Part shown: one piece after another, positions 1-9,654 of the stretch
How positions within the stretch are numbered: position 1 is the first letter of the stretch
Layout of the letters: each line of letters begins with the position of its first letter
Assembly: GCA_024516035.1 (NCBI GenBank)
Contig: CM044963.1
Span: 24,453,435-24,517,434, forward strand
From: Bactericera cockerelli
Taxonomy: Eukaryota > Arthropoda > Insecta > Hemiptera > Triozidae
Direction: 5' to 3'
DNA: 64,000 bases
Notes under the pieces: generated by a model
Database searches by the model: none
What the model saw: only the letters and a program-made list of their open reading frames with translations
Told to the model about the DNA's origin: nothing
Translations under genes and position numbers: made by a program

Positions 1-122
1 GGCAGAATCGTAGGCAAAAAAATAATACAAGATATTTAAATGAAAGTGGTAAAGTCCTATGATTCTGCGCTACCTACTAAAATTGTGACATAATAACACA
101 AAGAAAAAGCATTTTTTTTTAT
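1..122 (+). mobile_element. SINE family C, 3' part
   Basis: The window opens inside a SINE C tail: GGCAGAATCGTAGGC, GGTAAAGTCCTATGATTCTG, and CACAAAGAAAAAGC with a T-run end. Its tRNA-like head would lie left of the window. Confidence 0.82.
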
Positions 123-644
123 ATAATGTCCATTTATATCTAATAAAGTGTTGAATAATAATAACAATAATAATAGGTAGAATGATGCCAAATTTTAAGC
201 ATGCTTCAAGTGCTTGAACACATCAAAACCTAAGCGTAGGCTACAATCAAAGAATACTTATCTGATGAGTATTCTTTGGTCTACCTTATCATATTGATAA
301 ACATTACGCCTGGTAGTTTGTTACAGCACAAGTCCTTCTTCATAGCATCTAGCTCACAAATAGAACCTTTTATACGAAATTTCAGTATATTATTTGGTTG
401 CTGACGTTGCAGAGATGAAGCTTAAGTGGCAGAGAATGCCTGAGGCATTAACGCCTTAGGCATTCGCCCCGGATTACCAAACAATTTTTGTACATATTTC
501 TAAGTTTTATTTTATTAGGTATTTCAATTTGTTGTTGTTGATTGTTTTGTAAAAAAAAGTGTAAAAAAAAAGCGACCAATAAATTGCACAAACGGTGACC
601 AAGATAACTTGTAATGTGAAAATTCAGAAGAAATAAAATAAATA

Positions 645-792
645 AACAAATGTGTTTCTTTAATACGACATATGTATATATTTTATTTATTTTTTTCTTG
701 TTTATATTATTAATACTGTCAATTTTATATTTATTTTTTACCATTGTTTGTCTGTATATATGTTCCGCTAATAAAGAGTTTCTAAATAAAAA
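645..792 (+). mobile_element. Family K retroposon tail beside exon 8
   Basis: Plus-strand match to the reverse of 41865-41995 (TAATACTGTCAATTTTATAT, GTTCCGCTAATAAAGAGTTT), ending in an A-rich stretch six bases from the splice donor at 798-803. Confidence 0.72.
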
Positions 793-803
793 AGATAACT
801 TAC

Positions 804-1045
804 CGTGTTAGTTCCGCTCGTGCTTTTCGTACTCAAGCAAGGCCCGTCCACACTCTCCTTGTTAGACATGGCCGAAGTTGTGGACGACAATGACTTGGTG
901 CTCTCGAACTTGACCAGGCGGTAGAAGTCGCGAGTGAAGTCCACACCCAGAGGTGTAGAATTGGCGAGCGACTCCGAACAGTTGTCGGAGCTTGAGGACC
1001 AGGAATCGTAGGTAGAGGGCGAGATCAGAAGACGATCGCTGCGGC
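804..1045 (-). CDS. Nckap5: NCKAP5-like gene, Ser-rich conserved exon 8
   Basis: The exon is 242 nt, acceptor CACTTCCCCAG, donor GTAAGT. With one base from exon 7 it encodes 81 residues, starting CRSDRLLISPSTYDSWSSSS and containing DFTRDFYRLVKFESTKSL, then a Ser/Thr-rich end, leaving in phase 0. The DFYRLVKFESTKSL core is unlike the surrounding disordered sequence and is probably a conserved motif of the family; I think vertebrate NCKAP5 proteins have a comparable segment but cannot check. The reading frame continues past the left edge of the window. A K-family retroposon with an A-rich end lies in the intron only about six bases from the donor. Confidence 0.85.
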
Positions 1046-1164
1046 CTGGGGAAGTGAAAGGGGTTTAGATAGATAGGACAGAATAGGGCTATTGAAATAT
1101 CACGCTACATGGTCCAAGAAATGGGTCACTAATGGTTTTTTTCACACGAAATATCTAGTCTACA

Positions 1165-1374
1165 TAATAATAATATCGCCCTTTTATACTGCCCGATTAA
1201 GACTATTAAAGTCCCATTATTCCAGTAGTAAGCCCAAGACGTATTATTATGTGGCAAAAATCCCAAATGGGAGAATAACTTGTCATGTCCCGGCTGGGTT
1301 TCGAACCCACGACCTCTGGAATCTCCGGATTCACAAAGTGCCGCCTTTACCACTGAGCTACCGGGACAGACACA
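1165..1374 (-). mobile_element. SINE family A (tRNA-headed), full copy
   Basis: On the minus strand it reads GTCCCGGTAGCTCAGTGG (A box) and GTGGGTTCGAAACCC (B box), then a body with CATTTGGGATTTTT and a CGGGCAGTATAAA end with an ATT-rich tail. The tRNA-like head supplies a Pol III promoter. A T-run follows at 1384. Confidence 0.9.
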
Positions 1375-1485
1375 TAGAGGTACCTTTTTTTTTTTTTTTT
1401 TTTTTCAACAAATATTTGAAATATATTTATTTACATATATAATCATCTTCTTCTCTTTTAATCACAAAATTTCAGAAGGGTCCTG

Positions 1486-1790
1486 AGTGCGTTAGCATGT
1501 GTTGGACCCCATTCTGGCTGGGGGACGTTAAACAGGGAGAAGACCAGTGTCTCGCTAGAGGACTATAAACAGAGAACAGACTAGCCAACCCTTACAAGCC
1601 AGGCTAGCTTGCAGTTTCCTAAGGGTTTAATGGCTTATAAAGAAAAGTCCAAGTCCTCATGATGGTTGATCGCACATAGAAATATGTGGTTCAGGACGAG
1701 CCAACTTTGAAATAAAGTTGGCTGGAGACCATCACTCAACCCTCCAGCTGTAGCCAAGCTGGCTACAACAACAACAACAACAACAACAAC
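1486..1790 (+). mobile_element. Family G retroposon with (CAA)n end
   Basis: The body has GGGGGACGTTAAACAGGGAG, CTAGCCAACCCTTACAAGCC and AGTTGGCTGGAGACCATCAC, ending GGCTACAACAACAACAACAA. Three copies lie in the window; no obvious tRNA head. Confidence 0.82.
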
Positions 1791-1942
1791 CGTACAAGTA
1801 ATGCATTCTTGTTTATAAAATTCTGCAAATTTGATTGTTTTTAATTTAAATTTCTATTTTAGTTAATTTTATTCTTCGTGCTACTATTTAATTTTTAGGA
1901 TTGATTGTTTTTGATAGTTAACTTTTTTTAAAAAGAACTTAC

Positions 1943-2141
1943 AGGGGGAAACCGAAACTTCGTCGTCCCTCATGGTCCAATCCTCCAGCTCCGAGGTGTC
2001 GTACTGGGCCATGCCTCCACCCCGTATCTCATCCAGCCTCAGCCAGTGGTCCACACAGTCGCCCTCCCACCAGTCACCAGAGGTCCACGACTCTATGTCC
2101 TCCTCCGTGGCCACACTCGAGTTCCATCTGTCCGATAGGAG
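1943..2141 (-). CDS. Nckap5: NCKAP5-like gene, Trp/acid-rich exon 7
   Basis: The exon is 199 nt, acceptor TTTAATTTCAG, donor GTAAGT. It enters in phase 0 and leaves one base, which joins exon 8 to form a Cys codon. It encodes LLSDRWNSSVATEEDIESWT, then SGDWWEGDCVDHWLRLDEIR and an acidic end. The Trp- and Asp/Glu-rich composition and the absence of low complexity suggest a conserved short linear region. The first half of this exon with its acceptor is repeated four more times upstream (2260-2360, 2478-2578, 2665-2737, 2918-2976). This copy is taken as the functional one because it alone keeps the full length and a good donor in the right phase. Confidence 0.85.
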
Positions 2142-2259
2142 CTGAAATTAAAACAGAGTTCATTGAGTTTTAGAAGAAGAAGAAAAAACAGATAGCAAGA
2201 AAATGAAGAAGAAAAAAACAGTGATATCCCCCCAAAAAAACTTTTCGTGTAAAAGACTG

Positions 2260-2976
2260 AGCCAGTGGTCCACACAGTCGCCTTCCCACCAGTCACCAGA
2301 GGTCCACGACTCTATGTCCTCCTGTGTGGCGACACTAGAGTTCCATCGGTCCGATAGGAGCTGAAATTAAAACATAGTTCATTGAGTTTGAAAAGAACAA
2401 GAAAAAACAGATAGCAAGAAAATGAAGAAGAAAAAAACAGTGATATCCCCCAAAAAAAACTTTTCGTGTAAAGCCTGAGCCAGTGGTTCACACAGTCGCC
2501 TTCCCACCAGTCACCCGAGGTCCACGACTCTATGTCCTCCTCCGTGGCCACACTCGAGTTCCATCGGTCCGATAGGAGCTGAAATTAAAACAGAGTTCAT
2601 TGAGTTTGAAAAGAACAAAAAAAAAGTGATATCCCCCCAAAAAAACTTTTCGTGTAAAAGATTGAGCTAGTGGTCCACACAGTCGCCTTCCCACCAGTCA
2701 CCAGAGGTCCACTCGAGTTCCAACGGTCCGATAGGAGCTGAAAACAAATTATTAAATATATACAATAAATAGAAAATGAGATTAATAGAACAAAACTTGA
2801 GAGAGGGCGGTGCTATTGCCAACTATTTGAAAAGAAGAAGAAAAAACAGATAGCAAGAAAATTAAGAAGAAAAAAACAGTGATATCCCCCCAAAAAAACT
2901 TTCCGTGTAAAAGACTGAGCCAGTGGTCCACATAGTCGCCTTCCCACCAGTCACCAGAGGTTCCATTGTTCTGATA
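2260..2976 (-). pseudogene. Four decayed partial duplicates of exon 7 in its upstream intron
   Basis: Copies at 2260-2360, 2478-2578, 2665-2737 and 2918-2976 repeat the first ~100 bp of exon 1943-2141 (encoding up to DHWL), each with about 90-150 bp of intron that includes GATATCCCCC and CTTTTCGTGTAA. The first three keep the TTTCAG-like acceptor or a near version; the copy at 2665 has a ~28-bp internal deletion and the last has lost its acceptor. None has a clear donor, so splicing into them would read into intron sequence. They look like a tandem expansion of the exon's 5' edge. Confidence 0.9.
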
Positions 2977-3201
2977 AAAACAGAACTTAAAACAAGGTTT
3001 ATTGTGTTCAAGAGGAAAAAAATGAAATGAAAAAATAGTGAAATCCCCACTTTTAAACTTTTTGTGTAAAATATACACATGTAATTTTTTTTTTTTAGTA
3101 ATTACTGAATTTTTATCTACATATGTATGTATGATGTGTGTTATCAATTAGGCTCAAGTGTCGTCTGCAAAAAAAAAAAAAAATGATTTGAAAATACTCA
3201 C

Positions 3202-3568
3202 CACAGACGTGTGCCAGGCAGCGGGCGGCAAGTTCAAACAAAGATGAGAGTCAGACAGAGAGCGCACGATGCTCTGATACGGGAGGATAGGGCCCGAGTG
3301 AGAGAGAGCGGAGAGGGGAAAGTGGGAGAGACTGTAGGGGGGCGGGGGCGGGGAGGGAGAGGGGGGTGAGGGGGGGAAGGTGGAGTGGTGGGAAAGGGAA
3401 GAGTAGTGGCGACGGGTGAGGGAGGGAGGGGGGGAAGAGAGGGAAGAGTAGTGGCGACGGGTGAGGGAGGGCGGGGGGAAGCTGTGGCGCGGATTGTGAA
3501 CCTGGTGGCGGGCGCTGAGGAGAAGAGATACGGAGAGGTAGATGTCGGCGTCGAGGTGCTGGAGATAT
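3202..3568 (-). CDS. Nckap5: NCKAP5-like gene, Pro/Ser-rich exon 6
   Basis: The exon is 367 nt, acceptor TTCTCCCTCAG, donor GTGAGT. With two bases from exon 5 it starts RYLQHLDADIYLSVSLLLSA and stays open for 122 codons to NLPPAAWHTSV, ending in phase 0. The middle is low-complexity Pro/Ser/His and contains a direct repeat of PPPSLTRRHYSSL encoded by a duplicated purine/pyrimidine-skewed DNA segment. The plus strand shows this as a GGGAGG-rich tract. Another frame (starting DISSTSTPTS) is also open, so frame choice rests on the splice phases at both ends, which only this frame satisfies. Length may vary between individuals because of the internal repeats. Confidence 0.75.
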
Positions 3569-3691
3569 CTGAGGGAGAAAATGGACAAAAAAAGATCAAA
3601 AAAAGAGTTAGGAGGGGGGGTCGAAACTGAGAGTTAGGAGGGGTTGAAACTGAGAGTTAGGAGGGTTGAAACTGAGAATTGAAGAGTTAAT

Positions 3692-3785
3692 AATAATAAT
3701 GCTTTTTTTTGTGTTATTATGTCACAATTCTGGTGGGTAGCGCAGAATCAAAGGACTTTACCGCTCTAATTTACAATATCTAATT
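3692..3785 (-). mobile_element. SINE family C, 3' fragment
   Basis: Minus-strand tail part only, truncated where the SINE A copy at 3791 starts. Confidence 0.78.
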
Positions 3786-3790
3786 TACAA

Positions 3791-3995
3791 TGTCTGTCCC
3801 GGTAGCTCAGTGGTAAAGGCGGCACTCTGTGAATCCAAAGATTCCAGAGGTCGTGGGTTCGAAACCCAGCCGGGACATGACAAGTTATCCTCCCATTTGG
3901 GATTTTTACCACATAATAATATGTCTTGGGCTTATTGCCGGAATAATGGGACTTTAATAGTCTTAATCGGGCAGTATAAATGAGGCTATATTATT
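3791..3995 (+). mobile_element. SINE family A, full copy
   Basis: Plus-strand copy with A and B boxes and a tail ending in a TTATATTATATTA stretch. It follows directly on a 3' fragment of SINE C. Confidence 0.9.
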
Positions 3996-4018
3996 ATATT
4001 ATATTATAATAGAAGAAG

Positions 4019-4312
4019 ATATAATAATGCTTTTTCTTTGTGTTATTATGTCACAATTTTGGTGGGTACCGGAGAATCATAGGACTTTACCACTTTAATT
4101 TACAATATCTTGTATTATTTTTTTTGTCTATGATTCTGCCACCGGTCGCTGTTTCACATCAAAGCAGCTACTCATTTTTCCTCACGAGGTATGAGTGGAC
4201 CCCGAACATCCAAGTACAGAGCAGAAAAACTCCTACTCCGCTGGGGATCGAACCCAGGTCACCATGTGTGCAATGCCTAGTGCGCTAACTCGCTCTGCCA
4301 CAGTGACTACAA
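4019..4312 (-). mobile_element. SINE family C, full copy
   Basis: On the minus strand: GTCACTGTGGCAGAGCGAG, a tRNA-like head with TGGGTTCGATCCC as B box, then TTTTTCTGCTCTGTACTTGG, CTCATACCTCGTGAGG and the tail with TGTGACATAATAACACAAAG. Confidence 0.88.
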
Positions 4313-4384
4313 GAAGATGGACAAAAGATCAATAGAAGAAGATATAAGAGAAAAGAAAAGAAAATCATTCTTCTGAAGTATTTT

Positions 4385-4548
4385 CAGTGAGGTGTAGTCT
4401 GTAGGTGGGTAGAACACTAGGCTTGCACACATGGTTACCAGGGTTCGATCCCCAGCTGGACAGGATTTTTTCTGCTCTGTACTTGCACGAGCGGGGTCCA
4501 CTCATAACCTCGTGAGGAAAAACGAGTAGCTGCTTTAATGTAAGCAGC
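4385..4548 (+). mobile_element. SINE family C, diverged copy
   Basis: Plus-strand copy with an altered head (GTAGGTGGGTAGAACACTAG) and the CTCTGTACTTG and CCTCGTGAGG landmarks. It runs straight into a SINE D copy. Confidence 0.7.
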
Positions 4549-4830
4549 GAAGTTACCTCCTGAGAACAGTAGCTTCATCCATAAGGCGTCGTACTTTTCA
4601 CCTGAAGGTCGGTGGTTCAAGTCCCAAGTTAAGCAAAAAATAAAGGAAATTTGAGTAATAATTGTGATCTCACGATTGTGATTATCACAAATGTAAATTT
4701 TTGATCGATGTTTATTTAAATTTTGATTTGTTTTAATGTTACCTATGTATATTTATTTGTGATATTTGTTGATTATTGTATGAAGTAAAGCAAAAAAATG
4801 AGTAATTGTGTTAACAGAAAATAATCATAA
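4549..4830 (+). mobile_element. SINE family D, diverged copy
   Basis: tRNA-like head with CCTGAAGGTCGGTGGTTCAAG, then a body with TTAATGTTACCTATGTATAT and an end with GAAGTAAAGCAAAAAAATG. Confidence 0.75.
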
Positions 4831-5034
4831 TATCGCCTTAATTATACTGCCCGATAAGGACTATTAAAGTCCCATTATTCCAGCAGTAAGACATATTATT
4901 TTGTGGTAAAAATCCCAAATGGGAGGATAATTGTCATGTCCCTGCTGGGTTTCGAACCCACGACCTCTGGAACCTCTAGATTCACAGAGTACCGCCTTCA
5001 CCGGGATAGAGAAAGAAAGAAAGAAAGAAAGAGT

Positions 5035-5070
<36 letters not shown>

Positions 5071-5335
5071 AGAGAAGAGAAGAGAGAGAAGAGAAGAGAA
5101 GAGAAGAGAAGAGAAGAGAAGAAGAGAAGAGAAGAGAAGAGAAGAGAAGAGAAGAGAAGAGAAGAGAAGAGAAGAGAAGAGAAAGAGAAGAGAAGAGAAG
5201 AGAAGGAGAGAGAGAAGAAAGAAAGAGGAAGAAAAAAAGGAGGCGTGGACAGCAAAGTTTTTCAATCTTTTATAGAAGTTTATTATTATTTTTATTCAAT
5301 AGAAGGAAACAACCACTGAGCTACCGGGACAGACA
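4828..5335 (-). mobile_element. SINE family A interrupted by a (GA)n-containing block
   Basis: Body and B box lie at 4828-5010 and the last ~27 bp with the start of the A box at about 5308-5335. Between them are GAAA/GAGA/GAAGA microsatellite and a unique piece with CAGCAAAGTTTTTCAATC. The same composite recurs at 47805-48030. Confidence 0.85.
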
Positions 5336-5357
5336 TGATAAGTCTATGATAAGTTCT

Positions 5358-5895
5358 TCAACCGACCTCAGTAGCTTGATCGATAAGGCGGCGGACTTGT
5401 AACCTGGAGGTCGGTGGTTCAAGTCCCGGTTTCAGCGTAGATATCACGAAAGTGATTAACACAAATAATATGATAACTTATTAATGTTACCTATGTATAT
5501 TTATTTGTGTTAGTTGTTGATTAATGTATGTACGAATTTCTTTGTGGTGAAGCACAAGGCCTCTTCACAATTTTTTGTGGGTAGCGCAGCATTACTAAGA
5601 GCCTCCTTTACATTTCGAATTATTCTATTACATTAATTTCTTTTTACTCTGGTAATGCCGCCACTGGTCGTTACTCATACAAGTAACTACTCATTTTTCC
5701 TCACGAGGTATGAGTGGACCCCGAACATCCAAGTACAGAGCAGAAAAAATCCTCCCCCGCTGGGAATCGAACCCAGGTCACCATGTGTGCAATGCCTAGC
5801 GCGCTAACTCGCTCTGCCACAGTGACTACTTAGTTGTTGATTAATGTATGAAGTAAAGCAAAAATTTGAGTAATTGTTAAAAAAAAAAAAAAAAA
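5358..5895 (+). mobile_element. SINE family D interrupted by SINE C
   Basis: The D copy begins ACCGACCTCAGTAGCTTGAT and has the B box GGTGGTTCAAGTCCC. It is cut at 5530 by a C copy and resumes at 5831, ending in an A-run near 5895, about 35 bp from an exon donor. Confidence 0.88.
5531..5830 (-). mobile_element. SINE family C' inserted in SINE D, 20-bp target-site duplication
   Basis: A 300-bp minus-strand copy is flanked by exact repeats of tagttgttgattaatgtatg at 5511-5530 and 5831-5850. It has the C head but a second type of tail (GTAAAGGAGGCTCTTAGTAA, GAGGCCTTGTGCTTCACC). Confidence 0.95.
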
Positions 5896-5929
5896 TTAAC
5901 AGAAAATATGCTAAGTTCTTCTGACTCAC

Positions 5930-6191
5930 CTCTTGTCCTGCGCACTGGACGAGGTCAGCACACTAGTCGCCTCGCTGTGGAGGGGGGGCGTGGTGTCCCC
6001 CCCCTGGCCCCCCTCCTGCGTCTCCACCACATCCTCCAGCCCCCGCCGGGGGGTCTCCTCCTGCGCCCCGCCCCCCACCACATCCGAGCTCATGGTCGAG
6101 TACCCCTCGTCCCGCAGCACGGAAGAGCCGCCACTGATCTCCTCGTCCTCCTGATCGGCGGGGAGCGCTTTGACGGTGCTGCCGCTGTCAC
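5930..6191 (-). CDS. Nckap5: NCKAP5-like gene, acidic Ser-rich exon 5
   Basis: The exon is 262 nt, acceptor ATTCCACCAG, donor GTGAGT. It takes one base from exon 4 (making a Ser codon) and leaves two bases for exon 6 (making an Arg codon). The 87-residue product is acidic and disordered, with DQEDEEISGGSSVLRDEGYS followed by TMSSDVV and a Gly/Thr/Glu-rich end. The DEGYSTMSSD motif looks like a conserved Ser/Thr-rich phosphorylation-prone site and I believe a similar motif exists in vertebrate NCKAP5. GC is about 65 percent against roughly 35 percent outside. A SINE A copy begins about 25 bp upstream of the acceptor and a SINE D tail ends about 30 bp past the donor. Confidence 0.85.
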
Positions 6192-6217
6192 CTGGTGGAA
6201 TGGGCAAGTAATAATTA

Positions 6218-6414
6218 TAATAATATCGCCTTATTTATACTGCCCGATTAGGACTATTATGTCCCATTATTCCAACAGTAAGTCCAAGACGCATTGTGGT
6301 AAAAATCCCAAATGGGAGGATAACTTGTCATGTCCCGGCTGGGTTTCGAACCCACGACCTCTGGAATCTCTGGATTCACAGAGTGCCGCCTTTACCACTG
6401 AGCTACCGGGACCG
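6218..6414 (-). mobile_element. SINE family A, full copy beside exon 5
   Basis: Minus-strand copy with both boxes. Its 3' tail ends about 25 bp from the acceptor of exon 5930-6191. Confidence 0.88.
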
Positions 6415-6587
6415 TACTTTTGTATTTGTAAACAAACTAATATTAATGATATTCCTGATCGGGGAGTGCGGAATGGGCAAGTAATGAATTTGTAGGGGGA
6501 AAAAATTGTGTGGCACTGCAAAATAATAGCATGTAGTAATTGTTTTTTTTTTTTTTTATTATGTAATTTTAGAATTATTATTGTTCG

Positions 6588-6780
6588 TAAGGGTTACAAT
6601 TGGTTACAATCGTTTAGACCCAGCACCTAATTGGGAAGTATTGTGTCACTTCACGCCCATCAGAGGGGAGGCATACTACGGGATGGGCAGGCTACAACAC
6701 AGACCACAAGCGTCTACAGTAGTTCCTGCTTCATGGCTACGAAATAAAAACGACTATGAAACACTCATCCAACACTTAGA
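6588..6780 (+). repeat. Family J repeat copy
   Basis: Shares CACGCCCATCAGAGGGGAGG and ACTACGGGATGGGCAGGCTA with 26795-26955; a fragment is at 53570-53632. Its class is unknown. Confidence 0.7.
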
Positions 6781-6787
6781 CGACCGG

Positions 6788-6851
6788 GTGTACCACTGGT
6801 GGTACACGCACGTCCGTACGGAATGGACCGGGTGTACCACCGGTGGTACAC
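6788..6851. repeat. Twin 20-bp palindromes
   Basis: GTGTACCACCGGTGGTACAC at 6832-6851 is a perfect palindrome; 6788-6807 is the same with one changed base. They lie between family J and an A-run. Confidence 0.85.
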
Positions 6852-6960
6852 AATGTCGGAGAGCCGTATTATCACCGGTCCCACGAGAGAATTCACGAAA
6901 AACCATGCCGGTCGTATAAGTGTTAAAAAAAAAAAAAAAAAAAAAAAAACTAGAGCTTAC

Positions 6961-7156
6961 TCAAGACGGTGGTAGACGGCGCGGCGGGCAGCTCACAGGC
7001 CCACATCATGGCTGAATCTCCCGCCGCGGGCTTGCGATGCAAATGTCCCAGGTGTAGCACCGTCCTATCAGGCAGGAGGAGGTTGCTCAGTGCGATGTTA
7101 GCACACTCCGTGTCGCGCAGCTTACGCCGAAGCGAGACGATCTCTTCTCTTAAACC
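6961..7156 (-). CDS. Nckap5: NCKAP5-like gene, coiled-coil end, exon 4
   Basis: The exon is 196 nt, entering in phase 0 and leaving with one base over; acceptor CTCCGCCAG, donor GTAAGC. It encodes GLREEIVSLRRKLRDTECAN and then IALSNLLL, followed by a less helical PDRTVLHLGHLHRKPAAGDS stretch and a Pro/Ala-rich end. Directly after SQK of the previous exon this gives SQK-GLREE, matching the order TQK-DLREEC in the vertebrate family as I remember it, and IALSNLL matches the position of TLSVLF. This agreement across an exon junction is strong support for the gene model. A run of 25 As begins about five bases beyond the donor, the tail of a retroposon inserted at the intron edge. Confidence 0.88.
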
Positions 7157-7239
7157 CTGGCGGAGGTAGGATAGTATGTTAATGAGTTTTTTAAATCAAA
7201 TTTTAATAGTGCTAATACCCGTTATAGTACTTATAGATA

Positions 7240-7508
7240 GTCTGGCTGGGGGACGTTAAACAGGGAGTAGACCAGTGTCCCGCTAGAGGACTATAAACAG
7301 AGAACAGACTAGCCAACCCTTACAAGCCAGGCTAGCTTGCAGTTTCCTAAGGGTTTAATGGCTTATAAAGAAAAGTCCAAGTCCTCATGATGGTTGATCG
7401 CACATAGAAATATGTGGTTCAGGACGAGCCAACTTTGAAATAAAGTTGGCTGGAGACCATCACTCCCCCCTCCAGCTGTAGTCAAGCTGGCTTACAACAA
7501 CAACAACA
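7240..7508 (+). mobile_element. Family G retroposon copy
   Basis: Over 90 percent like the copy at 1486-1790, with a shorter CAA end. Confidence 0.83.
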
Positions 7509-8044
7509 TAGTACTTATAGAGATCGGTTTGATGATTAGTAAGTACTTCTTTTGTGGAAATTCAACCACTTTATATTTTTTTATATTTTATAAATAGTTC
7601 AAACTTCAAAACATTTTTTGTTTTTAGGTACCTATATTATTATGACATACTTGGATTAGACAGTCCAGTAAATTTCTCTACCAGTTTATAATAATATACA
7701 GTCTGCGCAAATATGCGATACGTTACGCTAAATGAATTAAGTTGAACTTTAACACCGTATCTGACGAAAACTCGTTTTTGCACATGCGCACAGTTTCTTG
7801 AACTAGAGTCCTGTAAAAATTCACGTACTTGCTCAACCTCACTAATACCTGGTAATCCCAGGTCTAAATCAACTTTATGGAACATCGTCCAGAAAAACTA
7901 GCAAAACTTTTACTCATGAAGTCTGTGCGATGAAGTGGAATGTTGAGGAGGTGTTGTGAACGTGTATTGTGTGAGTTTTTTTTGTTTGTTAGTTTTCATC
8001 TTCTTTATTATCCTTTCAAGTTATCTTCATTAAAAAAAAATTAA

Positions 8045-8175
8045 TCAAAGGTGGTGTGGAAGAGAATGCCGTCGGCATTAACACCGCCCTTGATCAAGTT
8101 TCGTTTTATCAATTTCAATTTCTATGTAAATATTCTATGTACTTATTTGTAAATAAAACTTAATCAAACATGTTT
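8045..8175 (+). mobile_element. K-like retroposon 3' end with hairpin
   Basis: GAATGCCGTCGGCATTAACA forms a small stem-loop followed by CCGCCC and an AT-rich end with AATAAAA. Related hairpin tails lie at 430-470, 47640 and 52640. Confidence 0.55.
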
Positions 8176-8517
8176 AATAATAATAAAGTGTCATCTTACA
8201 AACCTGCCATCTAGTCCGAAAGTTTTTGAATTCTTAATTATTTTTTTCCCCCAATATCTTTCAATTCTAATTTTAATACTGATCGTCAAAGTTTATGTGA
8301 GAAAGTATGAATTTACTCCTCACATAAACTAAGAAAAACTGTAAATGAAAATACAAGTATCACTTAATAAAAGTACAAGTATCAGTTAATAAAAGTACAA
8401 GTTCATGGTTCATAATAATAATAATAGATTATGATCTAGATTTTCATCAAACGTAAAAAAAAAAAACTTTTTCAAAAAAAATGCCGGCAGCGGGGTTCGA
8501 ACCCAGGTCGGACGCAC

Positions 8518-8676
8518 CTTCTGGGACAGGATCGCGCGCACCACCTGATGTGCCACATCGTCGAGACACTTCTCGTACTTGCGTCGCTGGGAGTCGCCGG
8601 CTTGGCGCAGGGAGCAGTTTTCTATCTCCAGACTCTGCAGGCGGGCCAGCAGAGCGGACTGTACCTGTTCGAATCC
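8518..8676 (-). CDS. Nckap5: NCKAP5-like gene, signature coiled-coil exon 3
   Basis: The exon is 159 nt (53 codons), phase 0 at both ends, with acceptor CCCTCGCAG and donor GTGCGT. It encodes GFEQVQSALLARLQSLEIEN, then a segment with KYEKCLDDVAHQVVRAILSQK at the end. This is the most diagnostic stretch of the window: vertebrate NCKAP5/NCKAP5L carry, as I recall, a CLDEVANQVVQALLTQK-like sequence at the same place after a LLLERLKALEAEN-like helix. NCKAP5L (Cep169) is a microtubule plus-end and centrosome-associated protein in mammals; that role is inherited by homology, not shown here. GC content is far above the flanks. A TpsiC-arm-like SINE remnant begins right after the donor, so only a few intronic bases are left intact there. 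Confidence 0.88.
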
Positions 8677-9006
8677 CTGCGAGGGGAGAGAAAAAAAAAG
8701 TAAATGATGTAAAAGTAAAGTAAAAAAAAAAGAAGTAAAAAAAAAAGAAAAAAAAGTAAAAAAAAGAAAATGTTGTGGATTGTGAATTCGGTCCTTATTA
8801 ATGTCTGTCCCGGTAGTTAGTCTCACATTTTTCAATAAAATAAGTTTTTGTGTGTCTCACACGGCGACTACAATCAAAGTTTACAAGTTGAAGAAGTTAT
8901 GCACAACCAACTTCTCCCTTGACCAGTTTGTCGAAAAATCAAAGGTCGTGATTTTCACGTCTTACAGAAAGACTAGAATAGTCAGAAGAACTTGTCATAG
9001 ACTTAT

Positions 9007-9235
9007 CATGTCTGTCCCGGTAGCTCGGTGGTAAAGGCGGCACTCTGTGAATCTAAAGATTTCACAGGTCGTGGGTTCGAAACCCGGCCGGGACATGACA
9101 AGTTATCCTCCCATTTGGGATTTTTACCACATAATAATATGTCTTGGGCTTACTGCTGGAATAATGGGACTTTAATAGTCCTAATGATCGGGCAGTTTTA
9201 AAAAAGGCGATAGTATTATTATTATTATTTAAATA
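9007..9235 (+). mobile_element. SINE family A, full copy
   Basis: Plus-strand copy from TGTCTGTCCCGGTAGCTC to an ATT-repeat end. A fragment of the same head is at 8799-8820. Confidence 0.88.
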
Positions 9236-9372
9236 GAAAGTATTTTTTTTTACTATGCATTTTTTGCTGTGAAGCACAAAACCCTCATTCCAGAAAGCAC
9301 TCTCACTCTCATAATCCCCAATCTCCCTTTGAACTGTCACATTTTAGAGCTTCCTTCGAATTCTATTGCATA

Positions 9373-9640
9373 CATTTTTTTACTCTGGTAATGCCGCCAC
9401 TGGTCATTCCTCGTACAAGTAAATACTCATTTTTCCTCACGAGGTATGAGTGGACCCCGAATATCCAAGTACAGAGCAGAAAAATTCATGTCCCGCTGGG
9501 GATCGAACCCAGGTCAACAATGCTTAGCGGTATGAGTGGACCCCGAACATCCAAGTACCGAGCAGAAAAATTCCTGCCCCGCCGGGGATCGAACCCAGGT
9601 CATCAATGCCTAGCGCGCTAACTCAATCGGCAACGGTGAT
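9373..9640 (-). mobile_element. SINE family C' with a duplicated head segment
   Basis: Minus-strand copy in which about 100 bp covering the B box and the GGTCCACTCATACC landmark is present twice (9440-9525 and 9530-9625). Confidence 0.82.
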
Positions 9641-9654
9641 TAGCCCGGTTCAAT

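Noticed and set aside
2260..2578. Alternative coding exons
   Set aside because: The copies keep acceptors but have no donor in a usable phase, so they are treated as decayed duplicates unless transcripts show otherwise.
3791..3990. tRNA genes at the heads of SINE families A, C, D, H and I
   Set aside because: A and B boxes are present, but no intact cloverleaf closes and each is followed by a repeated non-tRNA body, so they are SINE promoters.
7640..7885. 81-codon minus-strand frame starting MFHKVDLDLGLPG
   Set aside because: It looks less random than most, but has no recognised domain, no splice support in phase with the gene, and sits between repeats.
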